This document shows positions 36,277 through 48,643 of a DNA stretch of 64,000 nucleotides, one piece after another. The stretch is from Cylindrodendrum hubeiense (lineage: Eukaryota > Ascomycota > Sordariomycetes > Hypocreales > Nectriaceae): positions 1 through 64,000 of the forward strand of contig JAANBB010000095.1 of NCBI GenBank assembly GCA_014621425.1, written 5' to 3'. The translations under genes were made by a program, and so were the position numbers. Below the pieces are notes generated by a model, which worked only from the letters and a program-made list of their open reading frames with translations, did not search any database and was not told the DNA's origin. Each line of letters begins with the position of its first letter. Position 1 is the first letter of the stretch.

Positions 36277-36311
36277 ACCACTACCACCACCACCACCACC
36301 ACCACCACCAT
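36277..36311. repeat. CCA trinucleotide repeat
   Basis: Ten or so ACC/CCA triplets in a row in the spacer upstream of the bZIP gene. A plain microsatellite. Confidence 0.8.
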
Positions 36312-36625
36312 CATCCACCCACCTAGACAGACAGGCTCCTGGGGAGGGGAAAACCCGCTTGATTTTGGAGTCGCGAGTGCTGACTTCTCCACACTCAGCC
36401 AACGTCAAATCCATTCAGGGACCGTCTCGCTCACGCGCCACCATCTGGAACTCGGCGTTTCCTACTGCAGTCCATCTATTGTTGCCAGTCTGATTTCATC
36501 GCCGTTGGCTGGCCCGCTAATCTCTCCGGGCGACCGGCTACAGCCCACTCACTCCGCTGACACTGACTGGACTTGGGGACGCTGTCTAGGAGGCGGATGC
36601 TATGACGCGGGCGCAAAAGACGTGA

Positions 36626-38250
36626 ATGACATCGCCGCACGATTCAACCGCCACGGCGGCGGGCGAGGGCCCGGAAGGCAGGCGGCCGTCCTTTTCGACG
36701 TTTTGGAAGAAGACGAAGCGGGTTCTGAACGGGAACCGGGTCGAGTTTGTGCACTCGGCGAAGCAGAGCTGTGATGCCGTGCAGAGTAGCGAGTGTAAGC
36801 ACTTCCCTGTCGGCCTGGTTGTTCCAATTCCCCGGCGGTTGTTTGAGATGAAGGCCCTCTTGGATCGAGGTGAAAGGGATGAGAGCGGCATGTCAGACAT
36901 CGGGCGGACGACTCTTCATCTGCAGCCAGAGCTGTCATGATTGAGATGACAGCCGCCTCTCTCCAACCACCTGTCTCTCTCTCCGTCGACGCCCTTCTCC
37001 AGTCCACACCCACAGTCTGACATGAACCGAAACTGACCTCCACTCTAGCACCAGAGGCTGGCAGCGAGAGCTCGCCCGCCAAGCCGCTCACAGCCAGCGA
37101 AAAGGCCAAGCTCCGGCGAGCCCAGGTACGGCGGGCACAGGTCCAGCATCGCCAGCGCAAGGCCGAATACGTCAAGAAGCTGGAGCTCGACATCACGCAT
37201 TTCCGGGAACTGATTGCCCTCACCGAGGGCGAGGCAGGCGATCTGAAGACGGAGAATGAGGCCATGAGGGCCCAGGCACAGCTCTTTGGCATCACCGTTT
37301 CCATGGTGCCGTTGGTGAGCCCGCCACAGCCAATGTCGATGGAGGGCGTTGAAGCGCAGATAGATCGCTTGCTAGATCCGGACCAACAGGTGCTGGGGTT
37401 GCCAGCATCGCAGTCGGGTTGCCAGGTCGACTCCCTACCGCAGCAGACGTCGGATGCGACAGACATGTTCGGCGATATCGACATCGACGACATCATCGTG
37501 TCGTTGAAGAAGAACGACCAACTGCGCACCCCCGTATTTAGCATCCGCTCCGCCAGCAGCAACCTGAGTGTCAGCAACCAGAGCTCCAGCGCCATGACGA
37601 GCCCGCTAACGAGCGAAGGAGACTCCCTGCTCTCGCTGGAGCAAGAGCAGATGGCCGTTAACTTCATCCTGTCGTGAGTATAACCACTATCACCCCCCTC
37701 CGTCCAAGCTGCTAACTTGAATTCCAGACTTGAACACGTTTGCTGGGATCATTTCTGGCTTGGCGACTATCCTGGACACCAGCACCAATCTAACCATTCG
37801 AAGGGTCACACCCTTATGGCGTCGACATTCTGTATGGCCCACGCCCCCGAGGACGTCTACATGGGCCGCAAGAGCATCCTGAGCGCCTCAGAATGCGGCA
37901 AGCGTGTAGCTCTCGCCATCAACCCGTCCGCCCATTCCTTTTACTATGAGTGGTCCTCGCCACGCATCTCGCTCGCCTCCCTACATGGCCTGGCATCGTC
38001 GCTCAACCCGGGTGACAAGGAACTCACGCCCATCCAGGCGTGGTTTGAGCTCGCAGATCGATATCCCCTGGAGGTGCTGCTGGATGCGCAGTTGCTCCAG
38101 GTGTTGAGCCAAGAGCTCAACGGCGTTGTCAAGTGCCTCTACTTTGGTGCCGTCATGGAGAGGGATGCATTTGAAAGCGTCACGGAGAGAGTTCTGGGAC
38201 CGAGCTTGGACCGGATGATGGCTGATACCGTGATTGAAGAGATTGAATAG
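36626..38250 (+). CDS. bZIP transcription factor, RRAQV-type
   Basis: This is a fungal basic leucine-zipper regulator with unknown targets. There are three exons: 36626-36794, 37049-37673 and 37728-38250. Both introns have strong sites (GTAAGC..TCTAG and GTGAGT..TCCAG) and the frame gives 438 residues. The basic region (about 75-100) reads KAKLRRAQVRRAQVQHRQRK and is followed by a zipper-like heptad helix (YVKKLELDITHFRELIALTE, about 97-125). The position of the invariant Asn in N-x7-R is Val83 here, while Arg91 is kept. The C-terminal half contains a conserved fungal region (HTLMASTFCMAHAPEDVY) of unknown role. This C-terminal part and the RRAQV basic region are typical of an ascomycete bZIP group without a standard name. 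It is convergent with DOP1. Confidence 0.85.
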
Positions 38251-38614
38251 AATATTCAGGTCATGCGTTCACAGAAGCGGTTGACGAGGAGAAACTAGGC
38301 AGTCAAGGCGTTGTATCAACGGGGAGCACATATATACGGTCTCAATGGAATATGTATCTTGCGAACAAGCAACATGACGTTATTGGAACTCGAGGACCAC
38401 ATATCCGGGAATCGAGGATCCCTCGAGGCAGTATCTACAACAATTCTCGCCCTTAACATGTAGAAATAGACACAGTCGTAAACGCTTTATTTTCAAGGCT
38501 AACCCTCCTCTATGCCGCTCACACCCCTAACGAGCACTATCAATGGATCGTTGAAATCAGGCTCCACTCACGGTCCCCCCCCTGCCACTACTCTGTTCAA
38601 AACTCCAACTTTTA
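38251..38614. other. Convergent 3' region between bZIP and DOP1
   Basis: This 364-bp spacer separates two genes ending toward each other. It is AT-richer than the exons and contains nothing beyond presumed 3' UTRs. Confidence 0.6.
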
Positions 38615-41600
38615 TTATAGCGCCTTGACTATGCTTCTCTCATCGAAGATGTCCTTCAACAAGCTCGAGATACAAGCATCCCGATCGAGCCGTCCCATCG
38701 CATACGTCGACTCAAAAGCAAAAATGCTCAGCTGGCCGAAGAACGGCCGGAGAACCTTGGCCACCAATTCATCTTTCCTCTCAAGGCTGACCTCGTCGCT
38801 GATACCGCCGGGTCCAAGTAGCGGCCGTCGGGATGAGCTGTTTGCCACCAGGTGCGCGACAGACTCGGTTTGCAACCCTGAGTTTGCGGCTACGGTGCCG
38901 AGTTCCTCAGAAATCTCGTCCACGAGGGCGACGGGCTGGTAGGTGGAGGATCGGTAGACGGATTCGATTGTGTCTGTGATGAAAAGCCACTCGTGCAGCT
39001 GGAAGTCGTCCGGTGCTACGCAGATGAGGAGGTCGAGAAGTTTGCAGGCTTGCAGAATGGAGGCATTCGTATAGGTGTCTGATGCAGTGCTGTTGTCGGG
39101 TGCCACGACTGACGAGATGGCGGCGTGTATCTCGGCGTTGACGACGGGCCAGAGCATGCCCAGGTGTATGGCACTGGTCTTGATAGCGAGAGCGCGGACA
39201 ACCATGTAAATGTCCGCACGTGTGGTTGAGGATGGAGAGGATGTTGCCGATGCGGCGAGAAGCTCGACGAGCTTGTCGAAGATGGTTGTAAGCTCCGCAA
39301 CGAAGGCATCTTCCGCGGCAGCAAGGATGAGGGTCGCGATTCTGCGAAGGTTAAGCTGCGTCTTTCGATCAGCCTCGAGTCGAGCTGAGGTAGCGCCGAC
39401 TCCGAAGACGATGCCAGCCGTGGTAGGCGCGTTGATACGAGAGACAATCTCGGGCATCCTTTCCTTGTCAGTCAAAGTCCACTGCCTGAGCAACGGAATC
39501 CAGTCATTCTTTGCCAGTTCCAAGTTCATCCCAAAGAACTTGGGATCATTGAATGCGTCGCTGACATCCTTCTTCCATGTCTTCTGGTTGTTTTGTAGCC
39601 GTGATAGCTCCTGGAGCAGCTGCAATGTGTTCTTCGAGAATGTATCAGGAAATCCCTTGGCACGCAGGCTTGGCCCAATGACATTGGTAGAGATGGTCCC
39701 GGCGGCGGAGAGCACACGGTCAGGCTCCAGAAGAATCTTAGTGAGGTTGGGAACGACGGAGGCGAGGATAAAGACGACATCATCGGGCCCCTCACCCGCA
39801 CCTATCGTCGTGGTTCGACGAACAAGCTCATTTTTGTCTTGAGATCCGCTCAAAAGAACTGGGTCAGCGAAAGCCATAGGTTTCGTAGTAAAGAGAGCTG
39901 CGAGAAGCCGGAGGAATATATCCTAGATACAAGTCAGCACGTGTGTCCTACAATTGTTGGGAATGCAGTCTCTTACGCCCAACTCTCTACGCATCCTCTT
40001 CTGCTCTCCGAAGTTGGTGTTGTCGACCTTCTCGCCGAGAGTTGCTGCAAACTCAAGCAGGTTTGGTAGGGTCTGCCGATGAGGAAAGGGGTTTCCGAGC
40101 AAGTCCTTCAAGAAAAGCATGCAGTCCTGCCAGATCTCGTCCATAGCATCGTCCTCCAGTGACCGTGCATACTCGACCAGGAAAACCACGAGGTCAGAGT
40201 CCTGGAGCGCTATCGTCATGGTTGATTTGCGACCAGGCTCTAACGCTGTCGGGTTGCTCCGGCTGTAAATGGCATTGAACAGCGCGGGGATGCTGTGCCG
40301 AGGCCGAGAAGCTTCCAGCGCAGATAGGAGGTTGAATACCTCAGACGGCTTTGAATCGACGGCAGAGTTCTTCCAGATATCGATGACAGTCTCAAGACAC
40401 TCCAAGTTCTCAGCAGTGAAAAGCTGTTCGAGCAAGCGTCGTGCACGGTTTCTCATTCGTAGAGATGTGTAGAGGAACGACGCTGAAGAGATTTGGTCTT
40501 GCTTGTTCGAGTCATCTCCTTGGCCCCACGTCCAAATCTTGTAGCAGATGCGAACGGCGTCCTGGAACGCCAGATGAACTGTCAATCGGTCGTTTGCTGT
40601 AGCGCTGCGAGACAGAGGAGCATCTGACTGGAACACGCCAGAGATGCTGCCGAAGAGTGACTGCGGTTGGTCAGGACTCTTCGCTACCTGAGTTCGGGCC
40701 TCCTCCGCAAGCAGCTGCTCATGTCCTCTCGCAAGAACTTGCTCTAGGCCATTGAGAAGGAAGATGAGTGTTGACTCGGGAGTAGCCTTCTCGCTGCTGG
40801 TGGAGAGTGAGCTAGATTGGAAAGTTTCCCTCAGATTTGAAAACGTGGTTCCAATCTCGTTGCAAAGTGTCTCAACCAGAGGGATCAAAACTTGGAAAAT
40901 AGATTCGGTGTAAAATGGAAGGCATTCCGCGACAAAGGCAACCCAGCTATCAAGGACAGATCGACTGTTGGGAGAGCTGAGGCCCTCTTGTAGGCATTTG
41001 AGTAGTTGAGGGGGTGGTGGGGAAATCGCCCCATGCTCAGACGTAGCAACTGAAAGTCTGCTTCCTCGGATAGGATCGAAGCCTGGCGGCCTCTTCTCGG
41101 AGGTTGGTGAGCCTGAGGCCGCGACTGGTGCAACATCACGAAGCTTCAGAGTATCATATACAACGTCAAGCAGGAGGACCTGCACGTAGGGGTCAGGGCC
41201 CTTGAGCGAGTTGAAAAGTCTTTCGATGAGGACATTTTCAAAATGGAAGGTTGATAAAGGAGCAGCATATGGGCTCAGGAAGAATTTGTGGAGGATGGTG
41301 AGGGCATATCGGTAGAGCTGGTTGATGCGGCCTTCGAGTTCCTTGTTGACAGTAGCAGCTGGGTTGCCAATGATGCACTTCATACAGACACGAACAAAGA
41401 ACTCCTGGAGAGTCATCTCGTCCTCTGCCCCAGCTAAGTCCAGGTCAGTATTACAATTCAGGCAGGGTTGGAAAAAGACTCTTACTGCTTATTTGCAATT
41501 GCTGGCCGTGGAAAGCAACATGCTTGGAGGCCAAGATGGCCCAGGAGATGTCCCCAGCACAGGCGAGAACGTTTGACAGGGTTCGCAGATAATACAAACA

Positions 41601-44520
41601 GAGATCTAGGTCTTCATCCTCAGAGAACGTCACAGGGCCTTCGTCAGGGTTTTTGCTACTGTCAATCACACCATCTAGGAATGGGATCTCGTTGAGCTTG
41701 GCGACGAAGATCAAGAAGAGTCTACCGTATGTCAGTCAACTCTGAATATGTCGAGAAATGGAAAGAGGCCCCTTACCTGTCGATTCCGAGCATGCTGTTG
41801 AGCCAAGCCTTTACTGTCATGTAGAGTTGCGATCTATCGTCTTGCAGGGCGTCCAATATTAGGAATAGTGGCTGGGTCAACATGACCTCGTAGTTGTCGG
41901 TTCCTGAAAGTCGAGGAAGAGTCCTGAGCTCAAGCATCGGTGTCTTTGAACCACGTCTTCCACTGCCGTATGCATCGTCTTGTAGAGTATGGGACCAGAG
42001 TACACTCAGTGTGCGGCCTTTATCGACAGCACCAATGGCCTCGGATAAACTTGAGTCCTCGGCGATAATAAGGCTTGACAGCGCTGCCTCAATGTCACGG
42101 TTAGAGGTTGTCAAGACTGATTGCAGTTGCCAGAGGCCTCTGACAGCCTCCACATGATACTTGGGCTCGGACGCGGATAGATATGACCAGGCATGTCGAA
42201 CTAGAGGGCTAACTAAAGTTGTCAGCTCGTAGGTTTCAATCCTCTCCGCGGTGTACAATTGTGTAGCCATATTCAGCATAGCCGAAAAGTCCGAAAATTG
42301 CAACGGTGAGGGTTGTTTGAGCTTCTCAACTAAGAAATCCAGGATCCGCTGCTCGGCGAGTTTATAAGTCGTGGGTATCTTATGTAGCGCCAGAATTAGT
42401 AGACGTGTGCGGACGCCCAAGTCGGCCAGCGGGTTCAAAGAGTTCTTAACGTCACAAATGAACTTGACGACCTTTTGGAGAATCAACTCTCCAATCTCCA
42501 TAGCGTTGAAAGGTGGAGGGGATGCATCGATATTGCCTTGTTCATTGACGTAGAAAGTTCGGATCTTTTTCAACACATCAATGTTGGAGATTGATGAGAG
42601 CGATTCTGCTCCTGTTCCTCGCTTGCTTGAAGGGGGGTCCACCGGGAAAGCCCTCTCCGGAACAAGTTCCAGTAATGAAATGGCTATGTTCAGAGTTTGG
42701 CTTGATAGTGACGCCGAATCTTTCGAGTTGCTTGATGATTGGCGATCCGTTGAGTCTTCCAGCATTGACAGAGCAGCCAAAGTGGACAGAGGAGCGTGGA
42801 TAGTTATCATCTCTTCCTCGCGAACATTGAAGTTGGCCAGGATAAAGCCGACCAGAGAAAACTTGTCGCTTCGCTCGCTGGCGCTGATATTTCCAGGACC
42901 GATGGCTTGGGCCAAGAGTGATACGATTTCGCCATAAATTAGACCGCTCTCGATTCCATCAAAGAAAACGCTAGCACTACGCAACACTTCTGTAAATTCG
43001 GCCTTCGTCGACGCTTGTTTTTTGAATTGCCGCACGCTCTCAATGATAGGCAGAAAGACCTCTGGGATGACCAGCCCGCCAATTTCCCACCTGTCCATGA
43101 GGGAAAGGCAGATTCTGTACGGGCGTGCTCGCTCACTCGCACTACTTTGATGGTTTCCTTTGATCATTTGAAGAAGTGCCCGAGTCAGCGAATGTAAACC
43201 GAACTCTTCAAAGAAACTGGTTCTGGATGCCAAGTATGCGTGGTGATGAGTATCAGAGGGACTCATTGGCGGCTCCGTCTCCGAAGTGGTCGGCTCTGGC
43301 CCAAGAAGCCAGGCCCATAATCGCCTATTCAAGCTCATATCTCGTCGTGTGACCACACCAACAGCAGCCTTGAGGAGCAGTTCTAGGTCCCCGGGCTTCA
43401 CTCGGGTCTGAATGACATTCGAATTAAGCGGCAGGTGGGAAACGAGAAGATCTAAGAAACCACGCTGGATGAGCAACTGCTCATCTGAGAGGCCGCTTGC
43501 GAAACAGCGCAGTAGTAATCCAGGTTCAGGGGATGCCACCATGGCTGTGATCTTGCTCCTCCGGTCATCTTCGCTATTATTTTTCGTCGTGGCCGACTTT
43601 CCGGCAGGAGGAGTTGCCTGCGGCCCCAACTGAGGTAGACATCTTACCAAGTAAGCAAGGGCACCTGCTCGACGGCTGTGACTTGTAATGGAGGCAAGGA
43701 AGAAGCACTGCCAGAAAAAGGCATCGCCTGAGGAATGGCGTTCAGCAAGTTCCTCACTATCCGCCGGCCTGATGGTATGCTTGAAGCTCTCGACCATCCG
43801 CAGGGTTCTCTCGAAGTCCTCGCTCGTCTCATCTTCTAGACCAGGTAGTAGGGCGAGAATGATGGATTTCATGGCCGGCCGTAGGCACCGGGGATCTATC
43901 CCGAGGAAGTGTTGTTCGAGGATGTCGAGATATGGTGCTCGTACTGATAGGGAGGCAAATGACAAGGTCGATGCTAGCCCGGGAAGATACAGAGGAAGGT
44001 CCCTTGACAGCCCGTCTGTGCCGATGACGGTGAAAACATAGTTGTACACTTCGAGGGCTTTCTGGTGGACTCCTGAGGGCAGAGAGGGGTTGAGGCATTG
44101 GGATAGACGTTTCGCGACTGTTGCCTTGGCGGGTATCGTGGTGATTGACTTGGGTCGAGCTTGGAGGGCCTGGATCCGGATGGTTAGTACTTCACAACTT
44201 GACCAAATTAACCAGTCTTCGGGACCCGAACCTTCAGAAGTCTGTTCAAGAAGGATATGTAGTCTGCCCACTCCTCCAAGGCCGTCTCGAATAAGACGAG
44301 CGCCCTGTCGACTCCATGGGCGTACTTTCGGTGTGTTTTGTCTTTAATCGGGGGCTCCTCTGTTCGAAAGTTGTTAGCGATCGCAACGAGGCAGCTTAGA
44401 GTGCGCGGGCGCATGCGCACCTCCGCCGAGCTGGTTCCGCCATTGTCGTGGAATGGGCGAGTCTCGTCCAGAGCCCTCGGGCGAAACCGACCGCCGGCCG
44501 GACCCGGGTTCAAATGCCAT
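38615..44520 (-). CDS. DOP1: DOP1 (Dopey) endosome-Golgi trafficking protein
   Basis: DOP1 is a large peripheral membrane scaffold that works with MON2 and the flippase NEO1 in endosome-to-Golgi recycling; fungal homologues also affect cell morphology. There are six exons: 44520-44421, 44359-44232, 44169-41777, 41721-41486, 41433-39977 and 39922-38615, all GT..AG, giving 1873 residues, normal for fungal DOP1. I chose the ATG at 44520 because it gives MAFEPGSGRRSVSPEG and splices (GTGCGC..GAACAG) into EEPPIKDKTHRKYAHGVDRA, the hallmark DOP1 N-terminus; the ATG at 44513 is in a wrong frame. The N-terminal Dopey domain continues FETALEEWADYISFLNRLLK, ALQARPKSITTIPAKATVAK and NPSLPSGVHQKALEVYNYVF. 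The rest is helical. It is divergent from MON1. Confidence 0.95.
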
Positions 44521-45380
44521 AGTTGGGGACTATTCGGTTCGAGGATGGAGATGGGAACATCGAGGTCCCTACTGAATGGCGCCGGTGCCAGGGAGCATCG
44601 CTAGGAGCCAGGGCGCGCGAGGAGGAATCGTAGGTAGACCGGAGGGAGGAATCTCGAGATGAAGCCGCGAATCCCACCTGGAAGGCTACGTTTCAACCAG
44701 CAGCTCGACCCAGCTCCCCTGTGGGCGCACTCTAGGTACCAAGGTACCCTGAAACATAGTGCATGCCGGGACGCTGATTGGTCGCAGCTGGCCTAGCATG
44801 TGTCTCCAGCGCAAGGCTGCAGCAGCCCCTCCAACCGTGACAGGGCATTCGCTGGTGCGTAGCTGCGTCATGCGCGAGAGGTACGTAATCAACACGTCTC
44901 TTTAGCGAACGTTCACGCGTACTAAGCCGTATCCAGACGTGAATGCTGCCATCTCGAAGTTCGCTATCATACCATGGAGCATGATTTGACTTGATTCGAA
45001 TCGTTGATTATGGATGTTGAAAGGTGTTTGACCAGGCTGCACAGAAAGAAAAGCATGCGATATCTAAGTTGAGAGAATCCGTAGTATCAATGCAGGACGC
45101 AAAGGGTGCCTTCAAGTTCGTCGTCTTCATTCTACATTTAGTTAGCCCCGGTGAATGATGCCTAGCAGGGTGTGGACCCTTCGGTCTTCGTCATTGCCTC
45201 GCCTCGCATCTCCAGCGCTACCAACCCACCACCGACAACGTCTCCGAATATGGCATAATGGCCGCGCCCGACACGCACGGAAACTCAAAGGGTCGAATGG
45301 TCCTGGTTGTCTGTCCAAGACCTCTATTTTCCCCTCGAGCCGGTTGATCTGGCAATGCAACACCCGCACACTCTATCAAG
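44521..45380. other. Divergent promoter region of DOP1 and MON1
   Basis: This 860-bp spacer is shared by two divergent trafficking genes. It includes a GGTACC palindrome-like step at 44736-44749 (TAGGTACCAAGGTACC). No gene is visible in it. Confidence 0.55.
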
Positions 45381-47171
45381 ATGGGACCGGACCCAGCTTC
45401 CCGAGACGACGACCATCGTCCCCCCCTCCCTCCTCGACCTAGCACGAGTGCTGGTGCCGACCCGAAATCCCTCCAGGCACACGCTACGACTGCAATAACC
45501 CCCGTGGACATCCAGACACTCTCGTTTCCAGATGGATCCCGCGGCACATTCCAAACTCTTGGGCCCGACTCCGTCCCAAGTCCAGCCGATAGCGGCCATG
45601 CGACCCCCCGCAATGCCAGTAGCATCGGCGGTGAGGCCGACGATGCCGCCAGTGTCATGAGCTTTGCGCCTACTATGAGACCTGCTGGAGATATTGCCAG
45701 TCTCCTCGCCGGAGAACTCCATAAGAAGAGTCCAGCGTGGAACATGCTTCGCACACAGGCAGCTACTGTGCAACCATTCGAGAGGACGAGGATAGGCCCC
45801 GGAGATCGTCTCACCGAATTCGATCAGGAGTTTAGCCCACTACCAGAAGAGGCAGACAGGGAGTTTGAAGACGATGAGAAGTTACTCATGTGGAAGTCAA
45901 AACTGAAACACTACTTGATCTTATCGTCCGCTGGGAAGCCCATCTGGAGTCGCCATGGAGACCTGAGTTTGATCAACTCATCAATGGGCGTTGTGCAGAC
46001 AATCATATCGTTTTATGAAGGGGCCAAGAACCCGCTTCAAGCCTTCTCTGCCGGAGACACCCGGTTCGTCATTGCAACCGAGGGGCCTCTCTACTTTGTG
46101 GCCATTAGCAAACTTGGAGAGAGTGATTCTCAATTACGAGCGCAACTCGAGGCGCTGTACATGCAAATTCTATCCACCTTGACCCTGCCGAAACTCACCA
46201 ATATCTTCGCAAATCGGCCGTCTTCGGACTTGCGCAAGCCACTGGAAGGCACAGAATCGCTGCTCTCATCTCTAGCAGATGCCTTCACCAAAGGATCCCC
46301 CTCAGCCCTCCTTGGATCTTTGGAGTGCCTGAAGATCCGGAAGTCTCAGCGTCATACCATAAACAACACGTTCCTCAAGTTGAGAGCCGACAAGCTGCTG
46401 TATGGACTCATTGTGGCCGGTGGTAAATTAGTCAGCGTTATCCGGCCACGGCGGCATTCCCTCCACCCTAGCGACCTGCAGCTGATCTTCAACATGTTGT
46501 TTGCGAGTGGCGGTATCAAGGGCGGTGGTGGCGAGAACTGGATTCCTCTCTGCCTGCCGGCATTCAACAACAAAGGTTACCTCTACATGTACGTCAGTTT
46601 CTTCGAAGGGGCCTCCGCAGACCAGGCCAGTTCCCCGGCAGCTGCAGAAGGACGCTCGGCAGATGAAGAAATTGCAATGGTCCTGATAAGCGCCGATCGC
46701 GAGAGCTTCTTCGAACTCAAGCAGATGCGGGACAATGTCGCCCAGCAATTGGCCAAGAATGGGACTCTTGCCATCATTCAGAACGCCGCCCGAGCAGGTC
46801 GCCCGAAGATACAGGATATCGCGCCGGGTAGCCAGGTTAGCCATTTCTTGTACAAATCACGAGCGAACGTGCAGTTCTGCATGGCGTCCTTGGAGCCCAC
46901 CTTCACAGAGCTTGTTGAGCGGAGGAGGCTTATGACGGTGTATCACGAACTGCATGCGTCCACACATGCCAAACACGCGCATCTCAAGGTTCTACACAGC
47001 GTCGGAGACGACGCGACGTCGCTGGCCTGGATCACACCCGTGTTCGAATTCTACTGTGTAGCAGGGCCGAATGTGTCCAGGGCTACGATAACACAGGGGG
47101 CAAATAAGATTATCCACTGGGCCAAAAGGGAAGAAGAACGCCTGTTCATTATCGGCGGCGGTGTATTCTGA
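45381..47171 (+). CDS. MON1: MON1, subunit of the Mon1-Ccz1 Rab7 GEF
   Basis: MON1 pairs with CCZ1 to activate the Rab GTPase Ypt7/Rab7 on late endosomes, autophagosomes and vacuoles. The gene is a single exon of 596 residues. A disordered N-terminus (about 1-165) with [14 protein letters not shown] leads into the conserved core [20 protein letters not shown], then [10 protein letters not shown]. The three longin-like domains follow, with landmarks such as [55 protein letters not shown] and [12 protein letters not shown]. The end ([18 protein letters not shown]) matches the family C-terminus. The gene is complete and intron-free. Confidence 0.96.
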   Translation: MGPDPASRDDDHRPPLPPRPSTSAGADPKSLQAHATTAITPVDIQTLSFPDGSRGTFQTLGPDSVPSPADSGHATPRNASSIGGEADDAASVMSFAPTMRPAGDIASLLAGELHKKSPAWNMLRTQAATVQPFERTRIGPGDRLTEFDQEFSPLPEEADREFEDDEKLLMWKSKLKHYLILSSAGKPIWSRHGDLSLINSSMGVVQTIISFYEGAKNPLQAFSAGDTRFVIATEGPLYFVAISKLGESDSQLRAQLEALYMQILSTLTLPKLTNIFANRPSSDLRKPLEGTESLLSSLADAFTKGSPSALLGSLECLKIRKSQRHTINNTFLKLRADKLLYGLIVAGGKLVSVIRPRRHSLHPSDLQLIFNMLFASGGIKGGGGENWIPLCLPAFNNKGYLYMYVSFFEGASADQASSPAAAEGRSADEEIAMVLISADRESFFELKQMRDNVAQQLAKNGTLAIIQNAARAGRPKIQDIAPGSQVSHFLYKSRANVQFCMASLEPTFTELVERRRLMTVYHELHASTHAKHAHLKVLHSVGDDATSLAWITPVFEFYCVAGPNVSRATITQGANKIIHWAKREEERLFIIGGGVF

Positions 47172-47330
47172 ACCGATGCAACCCTCATATACCATCATCA
47201 AAACACATTGTGTTGTTATAATCCTCCAAACCCAAAACCGAGACCACCAACGCCTAGTATGTACTCATTATGCAGGAATTGACCCATGACCGTGGGAATC
47301 CAAATACCACAGCCTTCTGACACATTGGAC

Positions 47331-47885
47331 TCATCTCGACCTCGACGGTGGCACCTGATTGAAGGTGACGACGGCCTGAGAAAACGTGGCGCTTCTCACA
47401 GGTCCGTCACATTCTGAGGGAGAGGTGTCTCCTGGTGAAGGAGATAGCACGGCTGTGCTCCGGCTGTGGCTCGGGTTGGTATCGAAATAACCTCCCTTCG
47501 ACTCGGAACGGTTTCGAACGGCACCCCATGATTTCCTAGCCCATTCCCGGACCCGATCATTGACTGTCGACCGCCGCTTGGTCTCTGACTCCCAGGAGGA
47601 GTGGCGTAGGCGCAAGGGTGTAGGTGATTGCAGGCCTGATTGCCTTGGGCTTAATGACGGTCGTCCACCGCTCTCGCCGCCGAAGCTGGTACGGCCGTTG
47701 GTGGAAGTGGAAGGATAGGTGTCTGTAGCGAGTGTTGTCCTTGAGGCGTTCATGAGGGCTTCTGAGAAAGGCGCATTGAAATCTTCGATAAAGCGCGGGC
47801 TCCGTAGTGAGCTGGTGGGACGCTGGAAGTCGCCCTGTTCGGCTTCGGGCAGGGGAATCCTGAGGTTGGGTTTTCGGGAAGCCAT
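47331..47885 (-). CDS. Uncharacterised small basic protein
   Basis: I do not recognise this 184-residue single-exon protein. It starts MASRKPNLRIPLPEAE and is rich in Ser, Arg, Pro and Thr. The most ordered part is a basic amphipathic stretch, NDRVREWARKSWGAVRNRSE (about residues 109-128). No signal peptide or membrane segment is visible. The coding call rests on a clean ATG context (CAATGGCTTC on its own strand), a full-length frame, composition like fungal disordered proteins, and its position 159 bp from the convergent MON1 stop. It could be a conserved fungal orphan; a chance frame is less likely but not excluded. Confidence 0.65.
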   Translation of the reverse strand: MASRKPNLRIPLPEAEQGDFQRPTSSLRSPRFIEDFNAPFSEALMNASRTTLATDTYPSTSTNGRTSFGGESGGRPSLSPRQSGLQSPTPLRLRHSSWESETKRRSTVNDRVREWARKSWGAVRNRSESKGGYFDTNPSHSRSTAVLSPSPGDTSPSECDGPVRSATFSQAVVTFNQVPPSRSR

Positions 47886-48510
47886 TGTAGTGTGAAAGGC
47901 GGGTTCAAGCGCGTAGGCGTTCGGCAGGATATGAAGAGGTAGGGAGAGAGCGGGGAAGCCGGAGTGGTTCGTGACCGATGCAAGGGAGACCAGGCGACGA
48001 TGTGAAGGCCAAGACTCGAGGTGGAGGATGCTGAGGGCGGAGAGGGAGAGAATAGATAGAGCCGAGCATGGAGAGACGGAGTCGCTTGTTTACTTTTTGT
48101 TGTTTGAATCAGGAAAGCAACCCGGGAATGAGATTCTTTTTGCCCCAGGAAAGCGGCCAGGAATCCGTGGTTCGGGCAGGCGTCTTCGGCAAGCTTAACA
48201 ACAACCACTGTAACCAGATGAACATGTCGGGATAAGCGTCCGGTAGACCCCTGACTAGACTTCGACAAGCTTGCGTGGATCAGAAGCCAAGTGGACTGCG
48301 GGGGGGCGACGGTGACCAGTGGATGTCGGCCCCGGGCGCCCGCGGTGGCCACAAGACGGAAAATCCTGAGCACGGCCGCGCAGACTCGTCGACGGTGCAA
48401 GCCACATTGGGAACCAAGTGGACAAGAACGGCAACTGTGGTGGGAACGCTTCCAGAAGGGCGAACAAGTTGCATGTGTGCCAGGAAGACGAGCCCACTAA
48501 TCAAACCCCG

Positions 48511-48590
48511 TCGAACCCAGTTGAACCCAGTTGAACCCAGTTGAACCCAGTGCAACCCAGTGCAACCCAGTACAACCCAGTTGAACCCTG
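48511..48590. repeat. 10-bp minisatellite, eight copies
   Basis: Eight contiguous decamers of TTGAACCCAG fill exactly 80 bp. Variants are TCGAACCCAG (first), TGCAACCCAG (two), TACAACCCAG and TTGAACCCTG (last). The ACCCAG half is nearly invariant while the first three bases drift. Ten bases is close to one helical turn, so each unit would present the same DNA face. Confidence 0.9.
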
Positions 48591-48643
48591 TTGCCGAGTC
48601 AAACCTTTAGAGTTCGGCTGGCCGGCCGACTTCCCTCCAGCGA

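Larger units (their letters stand above)
35909..36625. other. Spacer between RRN3 and the bZIP gene
   Basis: The stretch begins with a minisatellite and the RRN3 3' UTR, then a CCA microsatellite, then the bZIP promoter. The frame in phase with RRN3 happens to stay open for 57 codons after its TAG, to a TAA at 36082-36084. No separate gene was seen. Confidence 0.55.

Noticed and set aside
36600..37667. Minus-strand frame of 355 codons opposite the bZIP gene
   Set aside because: It is an antisense shadow of the bZIP exons and crosses both the promoter and intron 1. No motif is present.
44208..44513. Start of DOP1 at the ATG at 44513
   Set aside because: That frame reads through an intron. 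The ATG at 44520 with a donor at 44420 gives the typical DOP1 N-terminus and a correct splice phase.
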